This document shows, one piece after another, positions 1 to 8,352 of a DNA stretch of 36,746 nt. A program made the translations under genes and the position numbers. Numbering within the stretch: the stretch's first letter is position 1; each line of letters begins with the position of its first letter. The DNA is taken from contig CANRJW010000012.1 in assembly GCA_947631035.1 (NCBI GenBank), positions 1 through 36,746 on the forward strand. The letters run 5' to 3'. Below the pieces are notes generated by a model that was not told the DNA's origin, searched no databases, and was given only the letters and a program-made list of their open reading frames with translations. The stretch is from an uncultured Bacilli bacterium (GTDB lineage: Bacteria; Bacillota_I; Bacilli_A; RF39; UBA660).

Positions 1-39
1 TATTATCACATCATCGGTTCCTGAAATTTTGATGGTAAA

Positions 40-69
40 TTGGAATAACTGTCACATTTGTATTATAAT
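40..69 (+). promoter_or_regulatory. Probable promoter of the yneF-like gene
   Basis: TTGGAA at 40-45 and TATAAT at 64-69 are separated by 18 bp. This is a reasonable vegetative promoter for the gene that starts at 157. The bases to the left show no protein I recognise: one plus-strand frame stays open from base 2 to a stop at 113-115, but its translation resembles nothing known to me. Confidence 0.4.
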
Positions 70-156
70 TGCACAAAACAAAGATTATTTTTGGTTGGAT
101 AAACTTGCAGTCTAAAAAAAATTTTAGTAGAATAATATAACAAAGGAGGAACTTTT

Positions 157-366
157 ATGTTACATGATATTTTATTAATTGTACTTGGTTTAATCGTTGG
201 ACTAATACTAGGTTTTGTCGGGGCACGATTTGTTACGAAAAAATATATGCAAAAAAATCCTCCCATCAATGAAAAAATGATTGAAGCTATGATGAGTAGC
301 ATGGGAAGAAAACCAAGTCAAAAACAAATAAATCAAGTAATGAAACAAATGAATCGTTATATGTAA
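157..366 (+). CDS. yneF: UPF0154 family membrane protein (YneF-like)
   Basis: A 69-residue protein with one N-terminal membrane helix (about residues 5-26, ending in a Gly-rich stretch) followed by a basic cytoplasmic tail. The tail carries the family signature NPPINEKM and then MGRKPSQKQINQVMKQM, which I recognise from YneF/UPF0154 proteins of Bacilli. The function of the family is unknown. The start is fixed by a strong AAAGGAGG Shine-Dalgarno site at 142-149. The gene is monocistronic, with its own promoter upstream and a terminator hairpin directly after the stop. Confidence 0.9.
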   Translation: MLHDILLIVLGLIVGLILGFVGARFVTKKYMQKNPPINEKMIEAMMSSMGRKPSQKQINQVMKQMNRYM

Positions 367-369
367 TGT

Positions 370-394
370 AAACTCTTTAAAGAAGAGTTTTTTT
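370..394 (+). terminator. Rho-independent terminator after yneF-like gene
   Basis: AAACTCTT (370-377) pairs with AAGAGTTT (383-390) around a 5-nt loop, and the stem runs into a T tract at 388-394. Confidence 0.8.
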
Positions 395-426
395 ACGGAT
401 ACTTTTGTTCTTGTTTGAACAAAAAA

Positions 427-455
427 TTGACTTCAAATTTAGTTTATGGTATTCT
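427..455 (+). promoter_or_regulatory. Promoter of the acidic membrane protein gene
   Basis: TTGACT (427-432), a 17-bp spacer and TATTCT (450-455). It lies upstream of the ATG at 484 and downstream of the in-frame ATG at 415, so 415 is very unlikely to be the real start. Confidence 0.6.
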
Positions 456-483
456 TATAAATAGAATAAAAGGTGGTGATGAT

Positions 484-1251
484 ATGGAATTTCTATATAA
501 ACTTTATAGCAATGAATATTTTGGCATAGGTTTATTTATAGTAATTTCTATACTTGCCTTTTCATTTTTAGTAATTCTATTTTTTGGAAAAAAGGATGAA
601 AAAGCAAGAAAAGCAATGGAAAATCAAGTAGAAGAAGAAAAAAAGGAAGAAGTTGTTTCGGAAAATTTGGAAACAATCACTTTAAATGAAGATGTAAGTT
701 CTCATGAAGAAGAAAATGTAGAAGAAGAAGTAAATCCTAAGGAAGAAAGCCAAGAATTGGAAACATTTGAGGAAAAAAAAATTGAAGATATCGATCCTTT
801 TGTGACTAGTAATTTGGTTTTAAATACGGATTATATAAATGAAGAAATGAATGAACCTGATTTAAAAGATACTTCTGATATTTATAATTTGGATTTTGTA
901 ATGCAAGAAAATCTTGACTTTGCTAGTGAAGAAGAATCAATCGATGAAGTTTTAAAGAAGTATGATCAACAAAAAGAAACTGAGGATTCCTATACATTTG
1001 GTGATATCCCTGTCATTCAAGAAGAAGAACCAAAAAACATCTTTGCAGAAGAGGAAAATACGAAGGTTACATCTGCTCCATTTAGTTCCGTTTATTTAGA
1101 AAAAGATGTACCAGAGATTTCCAAAAACGAAGAAGAGCTAGAAAAGAAGACAGAACCAGCATTTGAATTACCAAAAAGAGTTGACTTACCAAAACGAAAT
1201 GACAATGCAAGCAATGATAATATTATTTCTTTTATGAATGAAGAAAAATAA
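484..1251 (+). CDS. Single-pass membrane protein with long acidic cytoplasmic tail, unknown function
   Basis: 255 residues from ATG 484, chosen because AGGTGG at 470-475 gives a good ribosome-binding site and the promoter overlaps the longer frame. One hydrophobic segment near residues 13-36 is followed by FFGKKDEK (a positive-inside signal) and then about 200 residues very rich in Glu, Asp, Ser and Asn. These include Glu/Lys runs typical of disordered or coiled regions. No catalytic motif is visible and I do not recognise the family. It resembles the anchored, low-complexity scaffold proteins found near division or protease genes in small Firmicutes genomes, but no function can be assigned. 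It has its own promoter and terminator. Confidence 0.75.
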   Translation: MEFLYKLYSNEYFGIGLFIVISILAFSFLVILFFGKKDEKARKAMENQVEEEKKEEVVSENLETITLNEDVSSHEEENVEEEVNPKEESQELETFEEKKIEDIDPFVTSNLVLNTDYINEEMNEPDLKDTSDIYNLDFVMQENLDFASEEESIDEVLKKYDQQKETEDSYTFGDIPVIQEEEPKNIFAEEENTKVTSAPFSSVYLEKDVPEISKNEEELEKKTEPAFELPKRVDLPKRNDNASNDNIISFMNEEK

Positions 1252-1273
1252 TTTAAAATTGATGTAAAAAAAT

Positions 1274-1297
1274 GTAAAGATTCTTTACTTTTTTTTT
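1274..1297 (+). terminator. Terminator between the acidic membrane protein gene and lon
   Basis: GTAAAG (1274-1279) and CTTTAC (1283-1288) form a tight 6-bp hairpin with a 3-nt loop, followed by nine T. The -35 box of the lon promoter lies within the second arm. Confidence 0.7.
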
Positions 1298-1312
1298 GCC
1301 CCTCTTTATAAT
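1284..1312 (+). promoter_or_regulatory. lon promoter
   Basis: TTTACT (1284-1289), 17 bp, TATAAT (1307-1312). The predicted transcript start near 1319 rules out the upstream ATG at 1315 as translation start. Confidence 0.55.
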
Positions 1313-1338
1313 AAATGACATCAATGAATGGGGAGATG

Positions 1339-3657
1339 ATGGACTTGAAAAATTCTTTACCAGTTTTATTACTGAAAAATCTTCTTCTACTTCCCAATCA
1401 AGAAGTAAAATTGGAACTTACGAATTCTTTAAGTCAAAATGTTGCTCTTTTAGCAAATAAAGCGTATAAAAATGAATTGGTTGTTTTACCCCTAAAAGAC
1501 CAATTAGAGGAAAAACCAGAAATTAGTGATTTTCCCCAAGTGGCAATTGTTGCCAAGATAAAAAACAAAATAGAATTACCGAATGGCAATTTACGAATTA
1601 CTTTACGAGGACTTTTTCGTGCAGAAGTAAAGTCGTTACAAAATCATAAAGAAGAAAAAGAAGTTTTAGAATGCTTATACGAAAAAATGTCTATTCCAAG
1701 TTATGACGAAATAGAATCTTTGGCTCTTTTACGTAAACTTGTTGAATTAATTCAACAATATGTCAAAAGTGATCAAGTATCCAATAGTATTTTAAATACA
1801 ATAAAAGATGTCAAAGATTTAAACAAAATGACGGATTTGATTGCAGCATTTTTACCCATTTCTTTTTCCCGTAAACTTTTTTATATGGAACAAATCAATC
1901 CGGTTTTACGTGGTGAAGGCTTAATTTCTGATTTGAACTTAGAATTACAAGTTATGAAATTAGATAAGCAAATGGAAGAAAAACTTCAAATTGGTTTGGA
2001 AGAAAGTCAAAAAGAATTTATTTTAAAAGAAAGATTGCGAGAAATTCAAGAAGAACTAGGGGAAACCCATTCCAAACAAGAAGAAATTGAAAAATATAGA
2101 ACTTCTTTAAAAAAATTAAATCTTCATAACGATAAAATAATCTCTAAAATAGAAAGTGAAATCACAAAACTTGAGTTAATGAGTGAAGCAAGTCCAGAAG
2201 GGGCGAGTATAAGAACTTATTTGGATTGGATGCTTCATTTACCTTGGGAATATGAAACAAAAGATGAAACCAACTTAGAAAGCATTAAAAAGAGTTTAGA
2301 CAAAACGCATTTTGGCTTAGAAAAGGCTAAAAATAAAATACTCGAATATATTGCTGCCAAAGAAAGAAATGAATCGGTGAATACGCCCATTTTATGTTTA
2401 ATTGGACCTCCTGGTGTTGGAAAAACGACTCTTGCTAAATCAATTGCGGAAAGTTTAAATAAATCTTTCTATAAAATAAGTGTTGGTGGATTAAATGATA
2501 GTTCTATTTTAACTGGGTATAGAAGAACTTATTTGGGTTCAAGTCCTGGTAAAATTATCGAAGCTTTAAAAAGATGTGGCTCTAAAAATCCAGTCATTTT
2601 AATTGATGAAGTGGATAAAATGGTTAAAGATTATAAAGGAGACCCTTCTAGTGCTTTATTGGACATATTAGATAAAGAGCAAAATCCATATTTTATAGAT
2701 TATTATATCGAAGAAGAATTTGATTTATCTCATGTTTTATTTATACTTACTGCAAATGATAAAGAAGATATTCCTTATGAATTATACGACCGTTTAGAAG
2801 TTGTTGAATTATCGAGTTATACGGTAAATGAAAAAATGTTAATTACTAAAAAATATTTACTACCGCTTTTATTAGAAGAACATAAACTTACTTCTAAAAA
2901 TATTAAGTTTTTAGATGGAACTATTAAGGAAATAATTGAAAATTATACGAATGAAGCAGGGGTAAGAGATTTATATCGTCTTTTAACAAGCTTAGTACGA
3001 AAATTAATTGTGCAAGATAGACTTTTAAATATAAAAATAACTCATGAACTTGTTCTAGAACTTTTAGGTCCAGGCAAATACACCCAAAATTCTTTAATTG
3101 AAAAGGGAGCGATTGGAGTAGTCAATGCTCTTGCTATTACCAATTTGGGTGGAAAAGTGCTTCCGGTTGAAACTTGTATATATCCGGGAAACGAAAGAAT
3201 AAAAATTACAGGTTTTGTGGAACGTGTGATGGAAGAAAGTATTTCTGTTGCCATAAGTTATCTTTTGAGCCATCAAGAAGTCTTTCAAATTCATAAAGAG
3301 GATTATCAAAATAAAAATATTCATATTCATCTTTTAGAAGCTGGAATGAAAAAAGATGGACCAAGTGCCGGAGTGAGTATTACCACGGCTTTACTTAGTT
3401 TAGCTAAGCATAAAAAAGTGCCTGATTGGATTGCTATGACAGGAGAAATGACTCTTTTAGGTTACGTTAAAAAAATAGGAGGCTTGAAAGAAAAATTAAT
3501 TGGTGCTTATCATGATGGTATTAAAGAAGTTTTTATCCCTAAAGAAAATCATTATGATTTAGAAGAAGTTCCAAAAGAAGTTTTAGAAAATTTAAAAATT
3601 ATCGAAGTGGAACAATACGAAGAAATTTATAAGAAAATCTTTTTAGAAGAAATGTAA
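1339..3657 (+). CDS. lon: ATP-dependent protease Lon (LonA type)
   Basis: About 772 residues, the normal length for soluble LonA. Order: N-terminal substrate-binding domain (about 1-200), coiled-coil linker containing KEFILKERLREIQEELGE (about 215-235), AAA+ domain with Walker A GPPGVGKTT near residue 356 and Walker B ILIDEVDKM near 423, then the protease domain with catalytic Ser in KDGPSAGVS (near 676) and Lys in GGLKEKLIGA (near 717). Lon is a cytoplasmic hexamer that unfolds and degrades misfolded and regulatory proteins. Start choice is uncertain: a GGGGAG site at 1330-1335 is followed by ATG at 1336, ATG at 1339 and TTG at 1345. Spacing favours 1345 and codon preference favours 1339. 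The gene is transcribed alone. Confidence 0.96.
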   Translation: MDLKNSLPVLLLKNLLLLPNQEVKLELTNSLSQNVALLANKAYKNELVVLPLKDQLEEKPEISDFPQVAIVAKIKNKIELPNGNLRITLRGLFRAEVKSLQNHKEEKEVLECLYEKMSIPSYDEIESLALLRKLVELIQQYVKSDQVSNSILNTIKDVKDLNKMTDLIAAFLPISFSRKLFYMEQINPVLRGEGLISDLNLELQVMKLDKQMEEKLQIGLEESQKEFILKERLREIQEELGETHSKQEEIEKYRTSLKKLNLHNDKIISKIESEITKLELMSEASPEGASIRTYLDWMLHLPWEYETKDETNLESIKKSLDKTHFGLEKAKNKILEYIAAKERNESVNTPILCLIGPPGVGKTTLAKSIAESLNKSFYKISVGGLNDSSILTGYRRTYLGSSPGKIIEALKRCGSKNPVILIDEVDKMVKDYKGDPSSALLDILDKEQNPYFIDYYIEEEFDLSHVLFILTANDKEDIPYELYDRLEVVELSSYTVNEKMLITKKYLLPLLLEEHKLTSKNIKFLDGTIKEIIENYTNEAGVRDLYRLLTSLVRKLIVQDRLLNIKITHELVLELLGPGKYTQNSLIEKGAIGVVNALAITNLGGKVLPVETCIYPGNERIKITGFVERVMEESISVAISYLLSHQEVFQIHKEDYQNKNIHIHLLEAGMKKDGPSAGVSITTALLSLAKHKKVPDWIAMTGEMTLLGYVKKIGGLKEKLIGAYHDGIKEVFIPKENHYDLEEVPKEVLENLKIIEVEQYEEIYKKIFLEEM

Positions 3658-3681
3658 GGAGATTTCCAATGTTATTAGTTT

Positions 3682-3713
3682 AAGAATAGAAAATTGAAAT
3701 TCTATTCTTTTTT
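3682..3713 (+). terminator. lon terminator
   Basis: A 10-bp perfect stem, AAGAATAGAA (3682-3691) with TTCTATTCTT (3700-3709), and a T tail to 3713. Between here and 3851 I see no gene, only AT-rich DNA. Confidence 0.85.
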
Positions 3714-3851
3714 GAATATCTAGTGATATTTCAAAAGAAGAAAAGAAAACTATAATAATATAGTATGACGAATTTTTTTGCATTTGCAAAGATTTTCGGC
3801 ATAAAAGCATTGGCTGATATGAATGTTTGTTAGGTACAGAAAATAACATAG

Positions 3852-3881
3852 TTGAACAAAGGAGTAAATTTGTGCTATACT
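3852..3881 (+). promoter_or_regulatory. Promoter of surface protein A
   Basis: TTGAAC (3852-3857) and TATACT (3876-3881), spacer 18 bp, with the extended -10 TG at 3873-3874. Transcription would begin just ahead of the GGAGGA site at 3895-3900. Confidence 0.55.
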
Positions 3882-3894
3882 TTAATTAAGATAT

Positions 3895-3967
3895 GGAGGA
3901 GAAAGAGAAATGAATAATTTCAAAAAGAACCTCCCAACCAGTGAAAATCGTCGTCTGGGGGGGGGGT
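3895..3967 (+). promoter_or_regulatory. Leader with Shine-Dalgarno, CCUCC box and ten-G tract
   Basis: GGAGGA (3895-3900) lies 9 nt before ATG 3910. Within the first codons, ACCTCCC (3929-3935) is followed by ten consecutive G (3957-3966). CCTCC (3930-3934) can pair either back to GGAGG (3895-3899) or forward to the G tract, where ACCTCCC and GGGGGGT (3961-3967) form 7 pairs with one G-U and CCAG/CTGG (3938-3941 / 3955-3958) nests inside. The two pairings exclude each other. The same leader precedes surface protein C at 32413-32484. The pairings are visible by eye; a regulatory role is inferred. Confidence 0.55.
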
Positions 3968-6037
3968 ATATTAGATAATAATAGAAAGGAACCCAAACGA
4001 CGAATAAAGATAATGCTAGTAGGAATTATAGCAGGATTGTTAATTTTAGTAGGAACGAGTTATGCATGGTGGACATCAACAGCAAGTCAAACAGGAATTA
4101 ATGAAGTACAAAGTAGTTGTATTAAAGTAGCCATACAAAATGAGGAAAATAATATAAAGTTACAAAATGCTTATCCCTTAACAGATAAACAAGCAGAAGA
4201 ATTAACACCCTATAAATTTACAATAACCAATACTTGTAAAACAATAGTGGATTATACAGTGAAATTAGAGAAGTTACTGCAACCCAACGGACAAGAAAAG
4301 GATTTATTAAAAAGTGAATATATAGCCGTAGAGTTTAATGGAGGACAAAAAGAACTACTATCAAACTATCCAATAGGAAAAACTACTTATGATGGTAGTG
4401 ATTATACTTCAAAAGAAGCAAGAGAATTAATAAAGGGAACATTAAACGGAAATGATACAAAAACCTATACAATAAAACTATGGATGGACGAAAGTGTTAC
4501 TGCTACTGACGATTCTATGAATAAAAGTTTTATCAGTAAAATAGTAGTAGATGGAAGTCTAAATGAATTAGCAAAATATAATGAGCCAAAATTACATGGA
4601 GCAGACCCAGTGTTAGGGAATGAAGGAAGTAATGAAGAAGTAGCTATGCTATCTACACTAGAAGAAGCAGAGCCAACAACAAACGATAAACTAATACCAG
4701 TCGTTATAGATAATAAAGGAACAGTTACCAGAGCTAACTTAGCCCATGAATGGTATAACTATGAAGAGAAGAGATGGGCGAATGCTGTAATCCTTGTTGA
4801 TGGAACGAAAGAACCAGAAGTAGGAGCAGAAATACCGGAAACAAGTATAGAGAGTTATTTTGTATGGATACCAAAATATAGTTATAAGTTATTTAATGTA
4901 GATAATTTTAAATATGAAAAGGATGGAGAAGTAGCAAGTCCCCAAATAATACAAATAAGGTTTGGAACAACAGAGACAAATGATAATAACAAGAATGAAT
5001 GCACAACACCAAAGACATCTGGTAATATTGGTCAATGTCAAAATGGTGATTGGATGACGCATCCCGCATTTTTAGCCTTTGAAGGAACAACAGGGTTGTG
5101 GGTAGGCAAATTTGAAACTGGATATAGTGGAGCAGAAAATACTTCAGGAGCCCAACATAATGAAAATCAACCAGATAAGGTAATTATAAAACCGAATGTT
5201 TATGTATGGACAAACATCCAAGTAGCAAAAGCCTATCAAACAAGTTACGAATACCAACGAAATTTAGAAAGTCATATGATGAAGAATACGGAATGGGGAG
5301 CAGTTGCTTATTTAACCCAAAGTATCTATGGAAGATGTAATAATGAAAACGGAACAATAAAATGTGAAGAAGCAAGAATCAATAATAGTAGTAATTTTGT
5401 AACGGGAGTAGTTGCTATAAATCAACCAACGACAGGGTATCCTGCTTACACTAATTATGGACAAACTAATCCAGGGGAAGTCAATAATAAATCTAATGTA
5501 TACCCCTCAAGTGTTGAAGCAAGCACTACGAAAAATAATACTGGAATTTTTGATATGAGTGGTGGAGCATGGGAATATGTAATGGCTGTAATGAAAGACG
5601 AAGAAGGTAGCCCCGCTAGTGGGAGAGATGATCTTTATAATAGTGGTTTTAATGGTACATTAACGAATTCCGGTTCTGATAGTTCTACAAAGGAAGTAGT
5701 GAATGGATTAGATTTTCCTGAGGATACAAAATATTATGGTACGTATGAATATTCGAAAAGTTATGATGATTATCAAAGAGGAATATTAGGAGATGCTACA
5801 AGAGAAATGGGTCCATTTAAGGATAGTGTGTATAAAGGAACAAGTGGTGAAACTCAACCGAGACATGTTAGTGGATGGTATGAAGATGAGGCCTTTTTTG
5901 TTTTCTCGTATGATCCTTGGGTCATACGAGGCGGGGAGAGTGTGCGTGGACTCAATGCTGGTCTCTTTGCTTTCCTCCGAACTTCCGGGAATGGTGATCA
6001 GAATCGAACTTTCCGCATCACTCTCGCAATAAGGTAA
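3910..6037 (+). CDS. Surface protein A: phase-variable membrane-anchored protein with FGE/C-type-lectin-like domain (out of frame here)
   Basis: In the restored (nine-G) frame it is 708 residues. A basic N-terminus is followed by a membrane anchor (about 35-50) ending in LVGTSYAWWTSTAS. Then comes a region with TasA/camelysin-like character (about 55-235), an acidic linker, and a C-terminal domain of the FGE-sulfatase/C-type-lectin-like fold from about 310. Recognisable blocks are ESYFVWIPKYSYKLF, WMTHPAFLAF, LWVGKFETGY, SHMMKNTEWGAVAYL and GIFDMSGGAWEYV. The last 36 residues (from RGG near 673) differ sharply from the two paralogues in this window and are GC-rich. As sequenced, translation from the only good start stops after 22 codons. 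Internal starts (GTG 3941, ATG 4013) lack ribosome-binding sites. No LPXTG motif is present, so anchoring is by the N-terminal helix. It probably faces outward as a binding protein; the ligand is unknown. Confidence 0.85.
3957..3966 (+). repeat. Poly-G tract (10 G) breaking the frame of surface protein A
   Basis: A mononucleotide run of ten G in a genome near 30% G+C. From ATG 3910 the frame hits TAA at 3976-3978; with nine (or twelve) G it would continue to 6037. Runs of this kind are classic slipped-strand mispairing sites. Confidence 0.85.
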
Positions 6038-6057
6038 CATAATCGTTACTTTTTTTC
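6031..6057 (+). terminator. Terminator overlapping the stop codon of surface protein A
   Basis: AAGGTAAC (6031-6038) pairs with GTTACTTT (6045-6052; one G-U), followed by a T run. The stem includes the stop codon at 6035-6037 and abuts the divergent tail. Confidence 0.75.
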
Positions 6058-6141
6058 TTTCTTTTTGTTTTATTTTGTTCTATTTTTCCCCAAAGTGTCA
6101 AAATATGTGATAAAATAAAAAAGAATAGGGATAGTGATATT

Positions 6142-7854
6142 ATGTCTAGAACTACTTTTATATTACTAGGAATAACATATTATATTGTAACCATTATTGT
6201 AATCATTGTGGTTTTAAATTGGATAAATAAAAAAGAACGTAAGAAATATTCCGAAATGATTGCAAATTTAGAACGAGAAAAAAATTTAATTATTTCTGCT
6301 TCTATTTTGTCAGAATTAAATAAAGTAGAGCCACTTGTTGCGAATTCGGATTCCAAAGATTTATATGAGAATTGGCAAAGAAGATTTAAAGAAATCAAAG
6401 ATGTAGAAGTTCCTAAAATCACCGATGCTTTACTAGAAATAGAAGAACTATATAATGATAAAAATTATAAAGAACTAAGAAAACATATCGCCGATGCTGA
6501 AATTGAAATTTGGTATGTCAAAACCAAAGCCAATTTTTTATTAGACGAAATTAGAAGTATTACATTAAGTGAAGAGCGCAATAGAGATACCATTACCAAA
6601 TTAAAATCTTCTTATCGAGAAATTTTAAATCGTTATCATACCCATCAAGAAGAGTACAAACTCATTTCTTCACCGATTGAATTACAATTTGAAAATGTTG
6701 ATAAACTCTTTAGTGCTTTTGAAATATCGATGGATAAAAATGCTTATCAGGAAGTAGGAAAAATTGTTAAAGCCATCGATGATATCATTGGTAATTTAAA
6801 AGTTGTGATGGAAGAAGCTCCGAGTATTATTTTAATGGGGAAAAAATTAATTCCGAATAAGATTAGTTCAATTTTAAAAACCAAAGAAAGAATGGAAAAA
6901 GATGGTTTTAATTTAGAATACTTAAATATTGATTACAATATTGCGGAGGCCAATAAAAAAATCGCCGATGTTTTTCAAAGGCTTAATATGTTAAATCTAG
7001 AAGATTCGATTTTTGAATTAAAAACCATTTTGGATTTCTTTGAATCTAGTGATAATGATTTTGATAAAGAGCGAATTGCCAAAAAGATATATGAAGATTA
7101 TGCTCGAACAATTCTCATTAAAGTGACTAAGCTAAATAAAATTAACAATGATTTGTATAAGAAAATGGACGATATTAAATATAGTTATGATTTAACCAGT
7201 GAAGACGTAGCGGTGATTGGAGAAATTGCCAGTGAACTTGTGGCGATTCATGACAAATATGATGAAATTGTCGAATTACAACGTAGTAAAAAATCTTACT
7301 ATGCGAAACTGGGAAAAGACATGGAAAATTTAAATGTACGTTTAACCAAAACGGAAGAAAAATTGGATCGAGCTTTAAGAACGATTGGTTCACTAAAAGA
7401 AGATGAGCTTCGAGCTCGTGAACAATTAGATGAGATAAAGGAAATTTTAAAGAAGGCTGAAAGTCAAATTCATGGTTTTAAACTTCCTGTGGTACCAGAA
7501 AACTATTTTGTAGAACTTGCTGAAGCAAGTGAAGGTATTGAAGAAATCATTAAAGTGTTAGAAAATACTCCTATTTCGATAAAAGAATTAAATACTCGTG
7601 TGGATACAGCAAGAGATTTGGTTTTTAAAGTATACAATACTTCGAAAGAAATTGTAAAAACAGCCAAAATGGCGGAGATGGCTATTGTATATGGTAATCG
7701 TTATCGTGTTAACAAAGAGGTAGATTTAGGTCTTGCAAAAGCAGAAAATGCTTTTTATAAAGGAAATTTTAAAAATGCTTTAGAGAATGCTATTGTTGCT
7801 ATTAATATTATAGAACCTGATATTCATAAACGTTTAATGGAAGAATACCAATAG
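6142..7854 (+). CDS. ezrA: Septation ring formation regulator EzrA
   Basis: 570 residues, matching the usual 560-570 of EzrA. One N-terminal membrane helix (about 6-26) precedes a long, almost wholly helical coiled-coil body rich in Lys, Glu and Leu. This includes the block YENWQRRFKEIKDVEVP near residue 73 and a C-terminal repeat region ending in NALENAIVAINIIEPD. EzrA sits at the membrane with the body in the cytoplasm, binds FtsZ, and restrains and organises Z rings. Its place directly before a nifZ-type cysteine desulfurase and thiI is the arrangement in Bacillus, which strengthens the call. The gene is followed after 9 nt by the GNAT gene, so the two are probably co-transcribed. Confidence 0.93.
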   Translation: MSRTTFILLGITYYIVTIIVIIVVLNWINKKERKKYSEMIANLEREKNLIISASILSELNKVEPLVANSDSKDLYENWQRRFKEIKDVEVPKITDALLEIEELYNDKNYKELRKHIADAEIEIWYVKTKANFLLDEIRSITLSEERNRDTITKLKSSYREILNRYHTHQEEYKLISSPIELQFENVDKLFSAFEISMDKNAYQEVGKIVKAIDDIIGNLKVVMEEAPSIILMGKKLIPNKISSILKTKERMEKDGFNLEYLNIDYNIAEANKKIADVFQRLNMLNLEDSIFELKTILDFFESSDNDFDKERIAKKIYEDYARTILIKVTKLNKINNDLYKKMDDIKYSYDLTSEDVAVIGEIASELVAIHDKYDEIVELQRSKKSYYAKLGKDMENLNVRLTKTEEKLDRALRTIGSLKEDELRAREQLDEIKEILKKAESQIHGFKLPVVPENYFVELAEASEGIEEIIKVLENTPISIKELNTRVDTARDLVFKVYNTSKEIVKTAKMAEMAIVYGNRYRVNKEVDLGLAKAENAFYKGNFKNALENAIVAINIIEPDIHKRLMEEYQ

Positions 7855-7863
7855 GGGGATAAC

Positions 7864-8337
7864 ATGTTATTAAAATTAGGAGATTTAGAGATTTATGTCT
7901 ATGATGCCAAAGATCCTCTTCAAAGGCATTTGAAATATACCTTAGAAAATGATGAAGCTTTTCAAAAATATGTAACGAAAAGATTAGAAGAACGTTTAAA
8001 AGAATCACAAGAAAAAGGAGATACCTTACAATTTAATACTTCTTATTTGGTAAAATATAAAGAAGAATTTGTCGGTTATATCCGTTTAGAAGAGTTAAAA
8101 AGAGATGGTTCTTTAAATATAGAATGTGCCGTAGCAAAAGAATTTCGCAATCAAAGTATTGGTAAAAAAATTTTAGATGCAATCACAAAATATATTTTAT
8201 ATAATATAAAAGAAGTCACCAAAGTTAAAGGTGTTATTGAAAAAAGCAATTATGCCAGTCGAAAAATGGCCGAAAGTGTTGGATATGTAGAGGATGCAAA
8301 AGATGATTTTTATGTTTATGTATCAAAATCAAGATAA
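7864..8337 (+). CDS. GNAT family N-acetyltransferase
   Basis: 157 residues of the GCN5-related acetyltransferase fold. The acetyl-CoA pyrophosphate-binding loop is visible as VAKEFRNQSIGKKILDA (about 99-115), and the late motif is EKSNYASRKMAESVGY (about 131-146). Substrate unknown: protein, small-molecule and antibiotic acetyltransferases all share this fold. ATG 7864 follows AGGGGGAT closely. It lies in an operon between ezrA and the cysteine desulfurase with gaps of 9 and 15 nt. Confidence 0.85.
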   Translation: MLLKLGDLEIYVYDAKDPLQRHLKYTLENDEAFQKYVTKRLEERLKESQEKGDTLQFNTSYLVKYKEEFVGYIRLEELKRDGSLNIECAVAKEFRNQSIGKKILDAITKYILYNIKEVTKVKGVIEKSNYASRKMAESVGYVEDAKDDFYVYVSKSR

Positions 8338-8352
8338 AGAGGTGAATTGGAA

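Noticed and set aside
3765-3833. 22-codon frame starting MTNFFAF upstream of surface protein A
   Set aside because: No ribosome-binding site and no recognisable product; treated as intergenic.
3941-3943. GTG 3941 as start of surface protein A
   Set aside because: No ribosome-binding site precedes it and it lies inside the leader that has its own well-placed ATG. The matching leader at 32427 has no equivalent GTG in the long frame.
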